Shown: one piece after another, positions 1-4,573 of the stretch
Position numbering within the stretch: the first letter of the stretch is position 1
How the letters are laid out: the number at the start of each line of letters is the position of its first letter
Source: Pusillimonas sp. UBA6240
GTDB lineage: Bacteria; Pseudomonadota; Gammaproteobacteria; Burkholderiales; Burkholderiaceae_B
Length of the DNA stretch: 7,410 nucleotides
Direction of reading: 5' to 3'
Assembly (NCBI GenBank): GCA_002441445.1
Contig: DJWC01000137.1
Span: 1 to 7,410 of the forward strand
The notes under the pieces: generated by a model
Told to the model about the DNA's origin: nothing
Database searches by the model: none
What the model saw: only the letters and a program-made list of their open reading frames with translations
Position numbers and translations under genes: made by a program

Positions 1-278
1 ACCGCCTTCATCAAGCCGATGTTGCCTTCCTGAATCAGGTCGGCATGCGGCAGGCCATAACCCAAGTAACCGCGCGCTATGGCAATCACCAAGCGCAGAT
101 GCGAGGTTACCAACTGCCGCGCCGCATCCAGATCGCCGTCCTGGCGAAAGCGGCGGGCAAGCGACTGCTCCTCGGCTTCGCTGAGCATAGGAACGCGATT
201 AGCGGCGGAAATGAACGCCTCGATACTGCCGCTGGCGGCGAGCATGGGGAAACGCTCAAGAGATACGGTATGACTCAC
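1..278 (-). CDS. rpoH: RNA polymerase heat-shock sigma factor RpoH (sigma-32), N-terminal part, cut by window edge
   Basis: This is the first 92 codons of sigma-32, which directs RNA polymerase to chaperone and protease genes. The frame opens at GTG 278-276, with a strong GGAGGT Shine-Dalgarno at 290-285 and a 6-nt gap. The N-terminus (SHTVSLERFPMLAASGSIEAF...) leads into PMLSEAEEQSLARRF, the conserved region 1.2-like helix. Region 2.1/2.2 follows at about residues 57-92, including LVTSHLRLVIAIARGYLGYG and ADLIQEGNIGLMKA. GYGLPxADLIQEGNIGLMKA is a hallmark of RpoH and distinguishes it from RpoD or RpoS. The rest of region 2 and regions 3-4 lie beyond the left edge. A CIRCE element, promoter-like sequences and a possible Shine-Dalgarno-sequestering stem lie just upstream (listed separately). 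No damage is visible in the part present. Identity is secure; the GTG start is well supported by the Shine-Dalgarno. Confidence 0.96.
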   Translation of the reverse strand, partial: MSHTVSLERFPMLAASGSIEAFISAANRVPMLSEAEEQSLARRFRQDGDLDAARQLVTSHLRLVIAIARGYLGYGLPHADLIQEGNIGLMKA

Positions 279-294
279 GGTACGACCTCCTTGA
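256..294 (-). promoter_or_regulatory. Possible RNA stem sequestering the rpoH Shine-Dalgarno (thermometer candidate)
   Basis: In the rpoH mRNA, UCAAGGAGGU (294-285) can pair with AUCUCUUGA (264-256, codons 5-8). This gives four pairs, one bulged G (290), then five pairs including one G-U. The stem covers the whole Shine-Dalgarno and places the GTG start in a 20-nt loop. E. coli rpoH is known to use mRNA structure reaching into the coding region as a heat sensor. Whether this stem forms here is inference, because a stem of this length can arise by chance. Confidence 0.35.
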
Positions 295-301
295 AGAGAA
301 T

Positions 302-329
302 ATTAGCACTCTTGAATTGAGAGTGCCAA
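302..329 (-). promoter_or_regulatory. Sigma-70-like promoter embedded in the CIRCE
   Basis: On the minus strand, TTGGCA (329-324) matches the -35 consensus TTGACA at 5 of 6. GCTAAT (307-302) matches TATAAT at 4 of 6 with a 16-nt spacer; CTAATA at a 17-nt spacer is the alternative. Both hexamers lie within or at the edge of the CIRCE arms, so HrcA binding would directly block the polymerase. Predicted transcription start is near 295, giving a leader of only about 17 nt that still contains the Shine-Dalgarno. Confidence 0.4.
303..329. promoter_or_regulatory. CIRCE element (HrcA operator) upstream of rpoH
   Basis: TTAGCACTC (303-311), a 9-nt spacer (312-320) and GAGTGCCAA (321-329) match the CIRCE consensus TTAGCACTC-N9-GAGTGCTAA at 17 of 18 arm positions. 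The only mismatch is C327. The element ends 24 nt upstream of the rpoH start codon, where HrcA repressor would block transcription at normal temperature. CIRCE sites before rpoH have been described by comparative genomics in betaproteobacteria, and they put sigma-32 synthesis under HrcA. The sequence match is direct; binding by HrcA is inferred, and hrcA itself is not in the window. Confidence 0.93.
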
Positions 330-346
330 TATCTGGAGAAGTTCCC
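316..346 (-). promoter_or_regulatory. Sigma-E-like promoter for rpoH
   Basis: On the minus strand, GGGAACTT (346-339) matches the sigma-E (RpoE) -35 consensus GGAACTT exactly. After a 16-nt spacer (338-323) comes TCTCAA (322-317), one base from the TCTGA-type -10. The E. coli sigma-E promoter of rpoH (P3) has GAACTT, a 16-nt spacer and TCTGA, as I recall it. Transcription would start near 310, inside the CIRCE, so HrcA should also occlude it. Motif and spacing are seen directly; sigma-E dependence is inferred. Confidence 0.55.
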
Positions 347-364
347 GATGAATTTAGTCGGGAA
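342..364. repeat. Perfect 7-bp inverted repeat with 9-nt spacer
   Basis: TTCCCGA (342-348) and TCGGGAA (358-364) are perfect inverted copies separated by 9 nt. The repeat overlaps the sigma-E-like -35 element (346-339) of rpoH. It has no T-run in either direction, so an operator or leader hairpin fits better than an intrinsic terminator. Its role is unknown. Confidence 0.4.
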
Positions 365-395
365 TTGTCGGCCCGAGCCGTTTACAGGCAGACAT

Positions 396-415
396 CCCGG
401 GCATTTCGCCCCGGG
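396..415 (-). terminator. Weak GC hairpin after the hypothetical gene
   Basis: CCCGGG (396-401) and CCCGGG (410-415) form a 6-bp stem with an 8-nt loop. It starts 14 nt after the minus-strand stop codon at 430. No U-run follows, so this is not a canonical intrinsic terminator. It could be a Rho-assisted terminator or a 3'-end stabilising hairpin separating the upstream group from rpoH. Confidence 0.25.
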
Positions 416-429
416 CAAGTACGCGAAAA

Positions 430-819
430 TCAGGCTTTCGGCGGCGCGCCCGGGGGACGTTTCGGCTTCTTGAAAAAGCGCTTGGAGGGCTTTGCGCCGG
501 GCGTCGGGTCCTGCCGTCTTGCCTGCTCGGGACGGCGCCCCTGGCCTTGTCCCTGCCCTTGTCCCTGTCCCGGACGTCGTCCCGGCTCTGCGGGCGCTCC
601 CTGAATACGGTTGCCGGGAGCCAGGCAAATCTCCAACTCGATGATCTCATCCCAAATAGCATCGGTACGCTGGTGGTCGGGAATCGCCAGCAACTCCCGC
701 AGGCGCCGACGCGGGTCTTGGGGCTGCGGTTCGTTGCGCGCAGGTTCCGCCGACAGTTGCTCGTTTTGCGCGGGTTCGACGGGAGCCTGCTCGATCGGTT
801 GGTCTTCGTTCATTTGCAT
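430..819 (-). CDS. Hypothetical low-complexity protein with a short conserved-looking core
   Basis: I do not recognise a named family for this 129-residue product. Residues 1-36 are rich in Glu, Gln, Pro and Asn. Residues 37-71 look like the only folded part: RRRLRELLAIPDHQRTDAIW followed by DEIIELEICLAPGNR, two predicted amphipathic helices. Residues 72-129 are disordered and strongly basic, with a GQGQGQGQGQG tract (84-94, encoded by a 12-nt imperfect tandem repeat) and a Lys/Arg/Pro tail. The split acidic and basic character suggests an intrinsically disordered, possibly nucleic-acid-binding protein, but this is inference only. The start is uncertain: ATG 819 is chosen, with ATG 813 and ATG 861 (adding MGNTGTEQDYSGDN) in the same frame and none with a strong Shine-Dalgarno. 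It lies 179 nt after the Hen1-like gene and 151 nt before rpoH, on the same strand. Confidence 0.75.
   Translation of the reverse strand: MQMNEDQPIEQAPVEPAQNEQLSAEPARNEPQPQDPRRRLRELLAIPDHQRTDAIWDEIIELEICLAPGNRIQGAPAEPGRRPGQGQGQGQGQGRRPEQARRQDPTPGAKPSKRFFKKPKRPPGAPPKA
545..567. repeat. 12-nt tandem repeat encoding the GQ tract
   Basis: CCTTGTCCCTG occurs at 545-555 and again at 557-567 (period 12). Part of a third copy follows at 568-570. On the minus strand it encodes alternating Gly-Gln. Its length is a multiple of three, so unit gain or loss would change repeat number without shifting the frame. Confidence 0.6.
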
Positions 820-914
820 ATTATCGCCCGAATAATCTTGTTCCGTTCCAGTGTTGCCCATTGCGGCGCGGAAGCTGTAGGTTTTTTCCAAAGCCTTGCG
901 GCATGTTGCTCGGA

Positions 915-940
915 CCGATGCGGCAAGACCCTTGCATCGG
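915..940. repeat. Inverted repeat between the Hen1-like gene and the hypothetical gene
   Basis: CCGATGC (915-921) and GCATCGG (934-940) form a perfect 7-bp stem. A competing inner stem pairs GCAAG (923-927) with CTTGC (931-935). No T-run follows on either strand. It lies in the 179-nt gap between the two minus-strand genes and may be a processing or Rho-dependent end signal. No clear promoter was seen in this gap. Confidence 0.3.
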
Positions 941-979
941 CAATCATCGGTGGGCCGGTCGCTGCGCTCACCCGGCCTG

Positions 980-993
980 CGAATCCGGATTCG
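980..993. repeat. 14-bp perfect palindrome just after the Hen1-like stop codon
   Basis: CGAATCCGGATTCG is its own reverse complement. It lies 5 nt downstream of the minus-strand TGA at 1001-999. As RNA it would be a 5-bp stem with a CCGG loop and no U-run. It could mark the 3' end of the ftsE-ftsX-methyltransferase transcript or be a protein site. Confidence 0.3.
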
Positions 994-998
994 ACCGC

Positions 999-1628
999 TC
1001 AGTCCATGTGCGTGTCGCAATCCAGCGGCGGCGACGCGATGAATTGGGCCATTTGTGTCGAACTGCCGCGCAGGGGATCGACGGGCCCAATATCGCTGAA
1101 ACTGACGGCATAGCCGTGGCGGGCTGCAACGCCCCGCGCCCATTGCTGAAATCTGGCACGCTTCCATTCGAAGCGATGGCCGCGGTGCCGAAACTGACCG
1201 GGCACCATGCCATGCAGCGCATTGTATTCCTCGTTGGGCGTGGTGACCAGAACGGTGGCGGGGCGCATGGCGGCAAATACCGCATGTTCGACCTTCGACA
1301 GACGGCGTGGATCGATGTGTTCGATGGTTTCGACCAGGGTCGCGGCATCGAAGCCGGCGAGTTCCCGATCGGTTTCCTCGAACGAGCCGTGACGCAGTTC
1401 CACGCCACCGGCATGATCGGGCCGATCCATACCCAGCGCGAGTCGCGCCGCGGCGAGCGCTTCGGCATCGATGTCGATGCCGACGATATGGCTGAACTGC
1501 GGATGCGCCGCCAGTCGCTGCAGCAATTCGCCCGGGCCGCAACCGAGATCCAGGACACGGCTTGCGCCTCTGTCCAGCAGGCGGCGCACCACGATATCCA
1601 GGCGCTCCTGGTGTAATTCGCTGGCCAT
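999..1628 (-). CDS. Stand-alone Hen1-like RNA 3'-terminal ribose 2'-O-methyltransferase
   Basis: This 209-residue class I SAM-dependent methyltransferase has VLDLGCGPGELL at 25-36 (SAM-binding motif I) and VGIDID at 49-54 (motif II acidic residue). It then carries the diagnostic Hen1 set: LVETIEHID at 98-106, supplying the E100-x-x-E103-H104 metal ligands; VTTPNEEYN at 128-136; and FRHRGHRFEW at 146-155, with a further ligand histidine. Hen1 enzymes methylate the 2'-OH of the 3'-terminal nucleotide of RNA. In bacteria they usually work with Pnkp to mark repaired tRNA, and in eukaryotes on small RNAs. Bacterial Hen1 normally has a further N-terminal region of roughly 250 residues, which is absent here. 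ATG 1628 is preceded by GGAAGG at 1645-1640 with an 11-nt gap. The gene starts 37 nt after ftsX and is probably co-transcribed. A generic SAM methyltransferase is the alternative, but the motif set argues for Hen1. Confidence 0.87.
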   Translation of the reverse strand: MASELHQERLDIVVRRLLDRGASRVLDLGCGPGELLQRLAAHPQFSHIVGIDIDAEALAAARLALGMDRPDHAGGVELRHGSFEETDRELAGFDAATLVETIEHIDPRRLSKVEHAVFAAMRPATVLVTTPNEEYNALHGMVPGQFRHRGHRFEWKRARFQQWARGVAARHGYAVSFSDIGPVDPLRGSSTQMAQFIASPPLDCDTHMD

Positions 1629-1665
1629 GGCTTAGGCGACCTTCCTGCGCATCATCTTCCCGGTA

Positions 1666-2565
1666 TCAGTACTGCTGCATATGCTGTCGCATGGAGATCA
1701 TCGCCCCCAGCCAGCCGAGGCTGGCGGCGAAGCCCAGCAGCAGCGCGGAGTCGCGCGTACCAAGCGTTTGCAGCGCCAGCGTGAGATCGTAGAGTCTTGC
1801 CAGTTCGGCCAGGGGAGCACGCAGCCACAGCGCGGCGGCAGCGACCAGCAACCAGGCAAGGACACCGCCCCCCAGTCCGAGGAAGACCCCGAAGTAGAGA
1901 AAGGGGCGCTGGATGTATCCATTGGTGGCGCCGAGCAGCCGACTGACCTCGATCTCGCTGCGCTGGGTGAGCACTTGCATGCGAATTATGCTGAAGCTGA
2001 TTGCGATCAGGCCCGTGCCCAGCAAAGCGGCCAGCAGCAACACCGTGGTGCGGCCAAGTTTCATCAGGGCGTCGAGCCGGCGTACCCAGGCCGAGTCGAG
2101 TTGCACATGCTCGATCTTAGGCCATTGACGGAACTCGACGGAGAGCCGCTCCATCGCCGCCAGGCTTTCATCCGCAACGCTGACCACGAAGGCATCGGGA
2201 AACGGGTTTGCCGGCAGGGCTTCGATCACCTCGCGCAGACCCGGGCCGGATTTCATGCGCGCCAGGGTCTCCTCGCGCGGGACGAACAGCACCTGCTTGA
2301 CCCCGGCATGGCGGCCCAGGCGCTCGCCGATTTCGGTCGCCGCCTGGCGTTCGGCGTTGGTCGCCATGAAGACGGAAATCTGCGGCACGGCTGAAGTCGT
2401 GCCGCTCAGCTGCAGGGCATTGGCGAGCAGCATCTGGCCCCCGGCCGGCAGCGCCAGGGCAATTCCGATCGCCAGCAGCGAGAGCAGGCTATTCACCGGT
2501 GCGGCGGCCAGCCGGCGCAGCGCGAGCCGGGCCGCATCCTGGTGCTGGCTGAGCCAGATCCTCAT
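1666..2565 (-). CDS. ftsX: Cell-division ABC-transporter-like membrane protein FtsX
   Basis: FtsX (299 residues) is the inner-membrane partner of the ATPase FtsE at the division septum. In other proteobacteria it activates periplasmic murein hydrolases through EnvC-type partners. Four membrane segments are visible, at about 23-45, 172-196, 224-247 and 272-292. A large periplasmic loop lies between the first two (about 50-170), the usual FtsX arrangement. The cytoplasmic segment after the second membrane helix carries EIEVSRLLGATNGYIQRPFL (204-223), the family signature that contacts FtsE. The start ATG (2565-2563) overlaps the ftsE stop by four bases (ATGA), so translation is probably coupled; no separate Shine-Dalgarno is evident. 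It lacks the longer cytoplasmic N-terminus of E. coli FtsX. No frameshift or damage is visible. Confidence 0.95.
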   Translation of the reverse strand: MRIWLSQHQDAARLALRRLAAAPVNSLLSLLAIGIALALPAGGQMLLANALQLSGTTSAVPQISVFMATNAERQAATEIGERLGRHAGVKQVLFVPREETLARMKSGPGLREVIEALPANPFPDAFVVSVADESLAAMERLSVEFRQWPKIEHVQLDSAWVRRLDALMKLGRTTVLLLAALLGTGLIAISFSIIRMQVLTQRSEIEVSRLLGATNGYIQRPFLYFGVFLGLGGGVLAWLLVAAAALWLRAPLAELARLYDLTLALQTLGTRDSALLLGFAASLGWLGAMISMRQHMQQY

Positions 2566-3209
2566 GACAGCAGGCGGCCGTGATCGAGCTGCAGGCGCCG
2601 CGCCGCGGGAAACAGCTCGGTGGCATAGGTCGCGATCATTACCGTGACGCCGACATGGTGGAACTCGTGAAAAATGCGCGCCACGTCGGCGCCTGTCTCC
2701 GCATCGAGATGGGCCGTGGGTTCATCGGCGAGCAGCAGGCTCGGCCGGTTTACCACGGCGCGGGCGATCGCCAGGCGCTGCTGTTCGCCGCCCGACATCT
2801 CCACCGGATTGAGGTCTTCCTTGCCGGACAGGCCGACCTTTTCCATGGCGGCGCGCGCCCGGGTGTTGGCCCGCTCGCTGTCCAGCCCGATGACGGCCAG
2901 CGGCAGCAGCACGTTTTCTACCGCGTTGCGGTCGTACAGCAGGTGCATGTCCTGCAGAATGACGCCCACGGCGCGCCGCAGGTAAGGCCTGGCGCGGGCC
3001 GGCATTTTGTCTATGCGATGGCCGTTCACGTGCACGGATCCGCGGCTGGGCGGCTCCAGGCCGCCTATCAGCTTCAGCAGGGTGGACTTGCCCGCGCCCG
3101 AAGGGCCGGAGACGAAAATGAACTCGCCTGGTTCGACGCGGAAATTGATATCCGCCAGGATATTGCGTCCGCGCCCATAAGATTTGAAAACGTGCTGGAA
3201 TTCGATCAT
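2562..3209 (-). CDS. ftsE: Cell-division ATP-binding protein FtsE, with an atypical H-loop
   Basis: FtsE (215 residues) is the cytoplasmic ATPase of the FtsEX complex, which couples the divisome to peptidoglycan hydrolase activation. Visible motifs are the A-loop tyrosine Y11, Walker A GPSGAGKST (35-43), Q-loop Q86 in VILQD, signature MSGGEQQR (138-145), Walker B LLLADEPT (158-165) with catalytic E163, and D-loop HLD (167-169). VGVILQDMHLLYDRNAVENV is typical of FtsE. Two departures stand out. The H-loop, normally ATHD, reads ATYA with Tyr at 195 (TAT at 2627-2625), and the D-loop context is AHLD rather than GNLD. ATP hydrolysis or its switching may be altered, but the frame is intact and the family is not in doubt. 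The start ATG 3209 has no clear Shine-Dalgarno. It is the first gene of the leftward group, divergent from aapJ. Confidence 0.95.
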   Translation of the reverse strand: MIEFQHVFKSYGRGRNILADINFRVEPGEFIFVSGPSGAGKSTLLKLIGGLEPPSRGSVHVNGHRIDKMPARARPYLRRAVGVILQDMHLLYDRNAVENVLLPLAVIGLDSERANTRARAAMEKVGLSGKEDLNPVEMSGGEQQRLAIARAVVNRPSLLLADEPTAHLDAETGADVARIFHEFHHVGVTVMIATYATELFPAARRLQLDHGRLLS

Positions 3210-3457
3210 AGACGGATATTAAATCGGCCGGCGCCGGATAGGGCGCTGCTTTTCAAAAAAACCATCCCGTGCCATCGGCTTGCCGCTTCCAGGAAACCGG
3301 ATTGCAAGTCGATTTATCCGGCTGTTGCTGAACATGTCTCAAGGGATATCCCCCATGTTGTAAATAATTTCGCGGCGCTACGATGCGAACGCAAACGGCA
3401 CAATCGCGATTGTATGCCGTCTTCATTCATCCACATGTTGAAGGGAAGGGTGTATTC
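3210..3457. promoter_or_regulatory. Divergent ftsE / aapJ intergenic region
   Basis: This 248-nt region must hold the promoters for both directions, but neither is clear-cut. A possible aapJ promoter is TTGTAA (3358-3363) with TACGAT (3379-3384), each 4 of 6 to consensus with a short 15-nt spacer. It would start transcription near 3390, just before the inverted repeat at 3395-3420. Toward ftsE, an A/T-rich stretch (TTTAATAT on the minus strand, 3224-3217) could be part of a -10, without a convincing -35. AACATG (3331-3336) and CATGTT (3354-3359) flank the palindrome GGGATATCCC (3343-3352), which could be a regulator site. A good Shine-Dalgarno for aapJ sits at 3441-3450. Confidence 0.5.
3395..3420. 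promoter_or_regulatory. Long inverted repeat in the aapJ leader (operator or RNA hairpin candidate)
   Basis: ACGGCACAATCG (3395-3406) is the reverse complement of CGATTG plus TGCCGT (3407-3412 and 3415-3420), interrupted only by TA at 3413-3414. The inner 14 bases (3400-3413) are themselves a perfect palindrome. It ends 37 nt before the aapJ ATG. As DNA it resembles an operator for a dimeric regulator. As RNA it gives a nine-pair stem with a 6-nt loop and a 2-nt bulge. No T-run follows, so termination is unlikely. Confidence 0.5.
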
Positions 3458-4474
3458 ATGAAATTGATCAAAGCGGCCGTTCTAGGCGCCTCGCTGATTT
3501 TCGTCGCAGCCACATCACACGCGGGTGAGACTTTCGATGCCGTGAAGAAGAAGGGATTCGTGCAATGCGGCTTCCATACCGGCCTGCCCGGCTTTTCCAT
3601 CGCCGACAGCAAGGGGCAATGGACGGGGATAGACGTCGATATTTGCCGCGGCATCGCGGCCATGGTATTTGGCGACGCGACAAAATACAAGGCGACCCCC
3701 GTCACCACCCAGCAGCGCTTCACCGCCCTGCAATCGGGTGAAATCGATGTGCTGACGCGCAATACCACCGCCACCATGACTCGCGACACCACCTTGGGGC
3801 TGATGAGCACCGGCATCAACTATTACGACAGCCAGGGTGTCATGGTAAGCAAGAACCTGGGCGTGAAAAGCGCCAAGGAACTGGGCGGGGCCGCCATCTG
3901 CGTGCAGCCGGGCACCACCACCGAACTGAACCTGGCCGACTGGTTCCGCTCCAACAAGCTGGAATTCAAGCCGGTGGTCATCAATAGCCCGGACGAAGCC
4001 ATGCGTTCCTATGTGGCCGGCCGCTGCGACGCCTACACCACCGACAAATCCGGCTTGGCGACCATACGCTCCACCCTGAACAACCCGGCCGATCACATCA
4101 TTCTGCCTGAAGACTTCTCCAAGGAGCCGCTGGGCCCCATGGTGCGCCAGGGCGACGACGCCTGGTTCATGGTGGTGCGCTGGGTGCTCAACACCATGCT
4201 CGAAGCCGAGGAATACGGCATCACGTCCAAGAATGTGGATGAAATGGCCAAGAGCCCGAATCCCAATATCCAGCGCATCCTGGGCGTCACGGGCGAAATG
4301 GGCAAAGGCCTGGGCTTGAACAACAAATGGGGCTATAACATCATCAAGCAAGTCGGCAACTACGGCGAATCCTTCGAGCGCAACATAGGCATGAGCTCGG
4401 CCATGAAGCTCGAGCGCGGCCTGAATGCGCAATGGCGCAACGGCGGCCTGATGTACGGCTGGCCCATACGCTAG
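3458..4474 (+). CDS. aapJ: General L-amino-acid ABC transporter, periplasmic binding protein AapJ
   Basis: This 338-residue secreted protein captures L-amino acids in the periplasm and delivers them to AapQM. The signal peptide is plain: MKLIK, a hydrophobic stretch to residue 19, and cleavage after SHA (20-22). The mature part is a family 3 solute-binding protein, with VKKKGFVQCGFHTGLPGF at 29-46, GIDVDICRGIAAMVFGD at 57-73, the ligand-pocket segment LTRNTTATMTRD at 99-110, and a C-terminus GLNAQWRNGGLMYGWPIR (321-338) typical of AapJ/BztA. The start at 3458 is chosen because the signal peptide begins there and AAGGGAAGGG (3441-3450) lies 7 nt upstream; an upstream ATG at 3383 would bury the signal. 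Four cysteines (37, 64, 148, 190) could form disulfides. A terminator-like hairpin follows, consistent with higher expression than the permease genes. Confidence 0.96.
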   Translation: MKLIKAAVLGASLIFVAATSHAGETFDAVKKKGFVQCGFHTGLPGFSIADSKGQWTGIDVDICRGIAAMVFGDATKYKATPVTTQQRFTALQSGEIDVLTRNTTATMTRDTTLGLMSTGINYYDSQGVMVSKNLGVKSAKELGGAAICVQPGTTTELNLADWFRSNKLEFKPVVINSPDEAMRSYVAGRCDAYTTDKSGLATIRSTLNNPADHIILPEDFSKEPLGPMVRQGDDAWFMVVRWVLNTMLEAEEYGITSKNVDEMAKSPNPNIQRILGVTGEMGKGLGLNNKWGYNIIKQVGNYGESFERNIGMSSAMKLERGLNAQWRNGGLMYGWPIR

Positions 4475-4501
4475 GGCGTTACGCCGGCAAGCGGCAAGCG
4501 G

Positions 4502-4532
4502 AAGGCCGGGCGGCCGCAATGCCCGGCTTTCT
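4502..4532 (+). terminator. Intrinsic-terminator-like hairpin between aapJ and aapQ
   Basis: AAGGCCGGGC (4502-4511) pairs with GCCCGGCTTT (4521-4530) through ten positions (seven GC-rich pairs, one G-U, two A-U), with a 9-nt loop. The stem runs into TTTCT, a short U-tract. It lies 27 nt after the aapJ stop. No promoter is evident before aapQ, so partial termination or 3'-end protection of aapJ mRNA is the likely role. Confidence 0.7.
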
Positions 4533-4573
4533 GATTCAAGAAGGGCTTGGGCTTTCTGCAACACCCGATACCT

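Noticed and set aside
430..1542. Long minus-strand open frame (370 codons) reaching from the hypothetical gene into the methyltransferase region
   Set aside because: Its first two thirds run in another frame over the Hen1-like gene, whose motifs are unmistakable. Only the part from about 819 down has independent support.
3243..3256. Sigma-32-like TTTTGAAA before ftsE on the minus strand
   Set aside because: The only CCC-type -10 candidate (CCCTAT) is about 7 nt away, far short of the 11-16 nt needed.
3257..3274. Sigma-54-like -24 element (TGGCACG on the minus strand, 3274-3268) upstream of ftsE
   Set aside because: The -12 TTGC element is missing at the required spacing (GGTTT is found instead), so a sigma-54 promoter is not supported.
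3383..3457. Upstream ATG extension of aapJ
   Set aside because: It would put 25 residues in front of an obvious signal peptide, and the Shine-Dalgarno belongs to ATG 3458.
4547..4573. TTG start for aapQ
   Set aside because: The only nearby Shine-Dalgarno-like AAGGG is 1 nt away, too close. ATG 4574 gives a polar N-terminus of normal length, though its own Shine-Dalgarno is weak.
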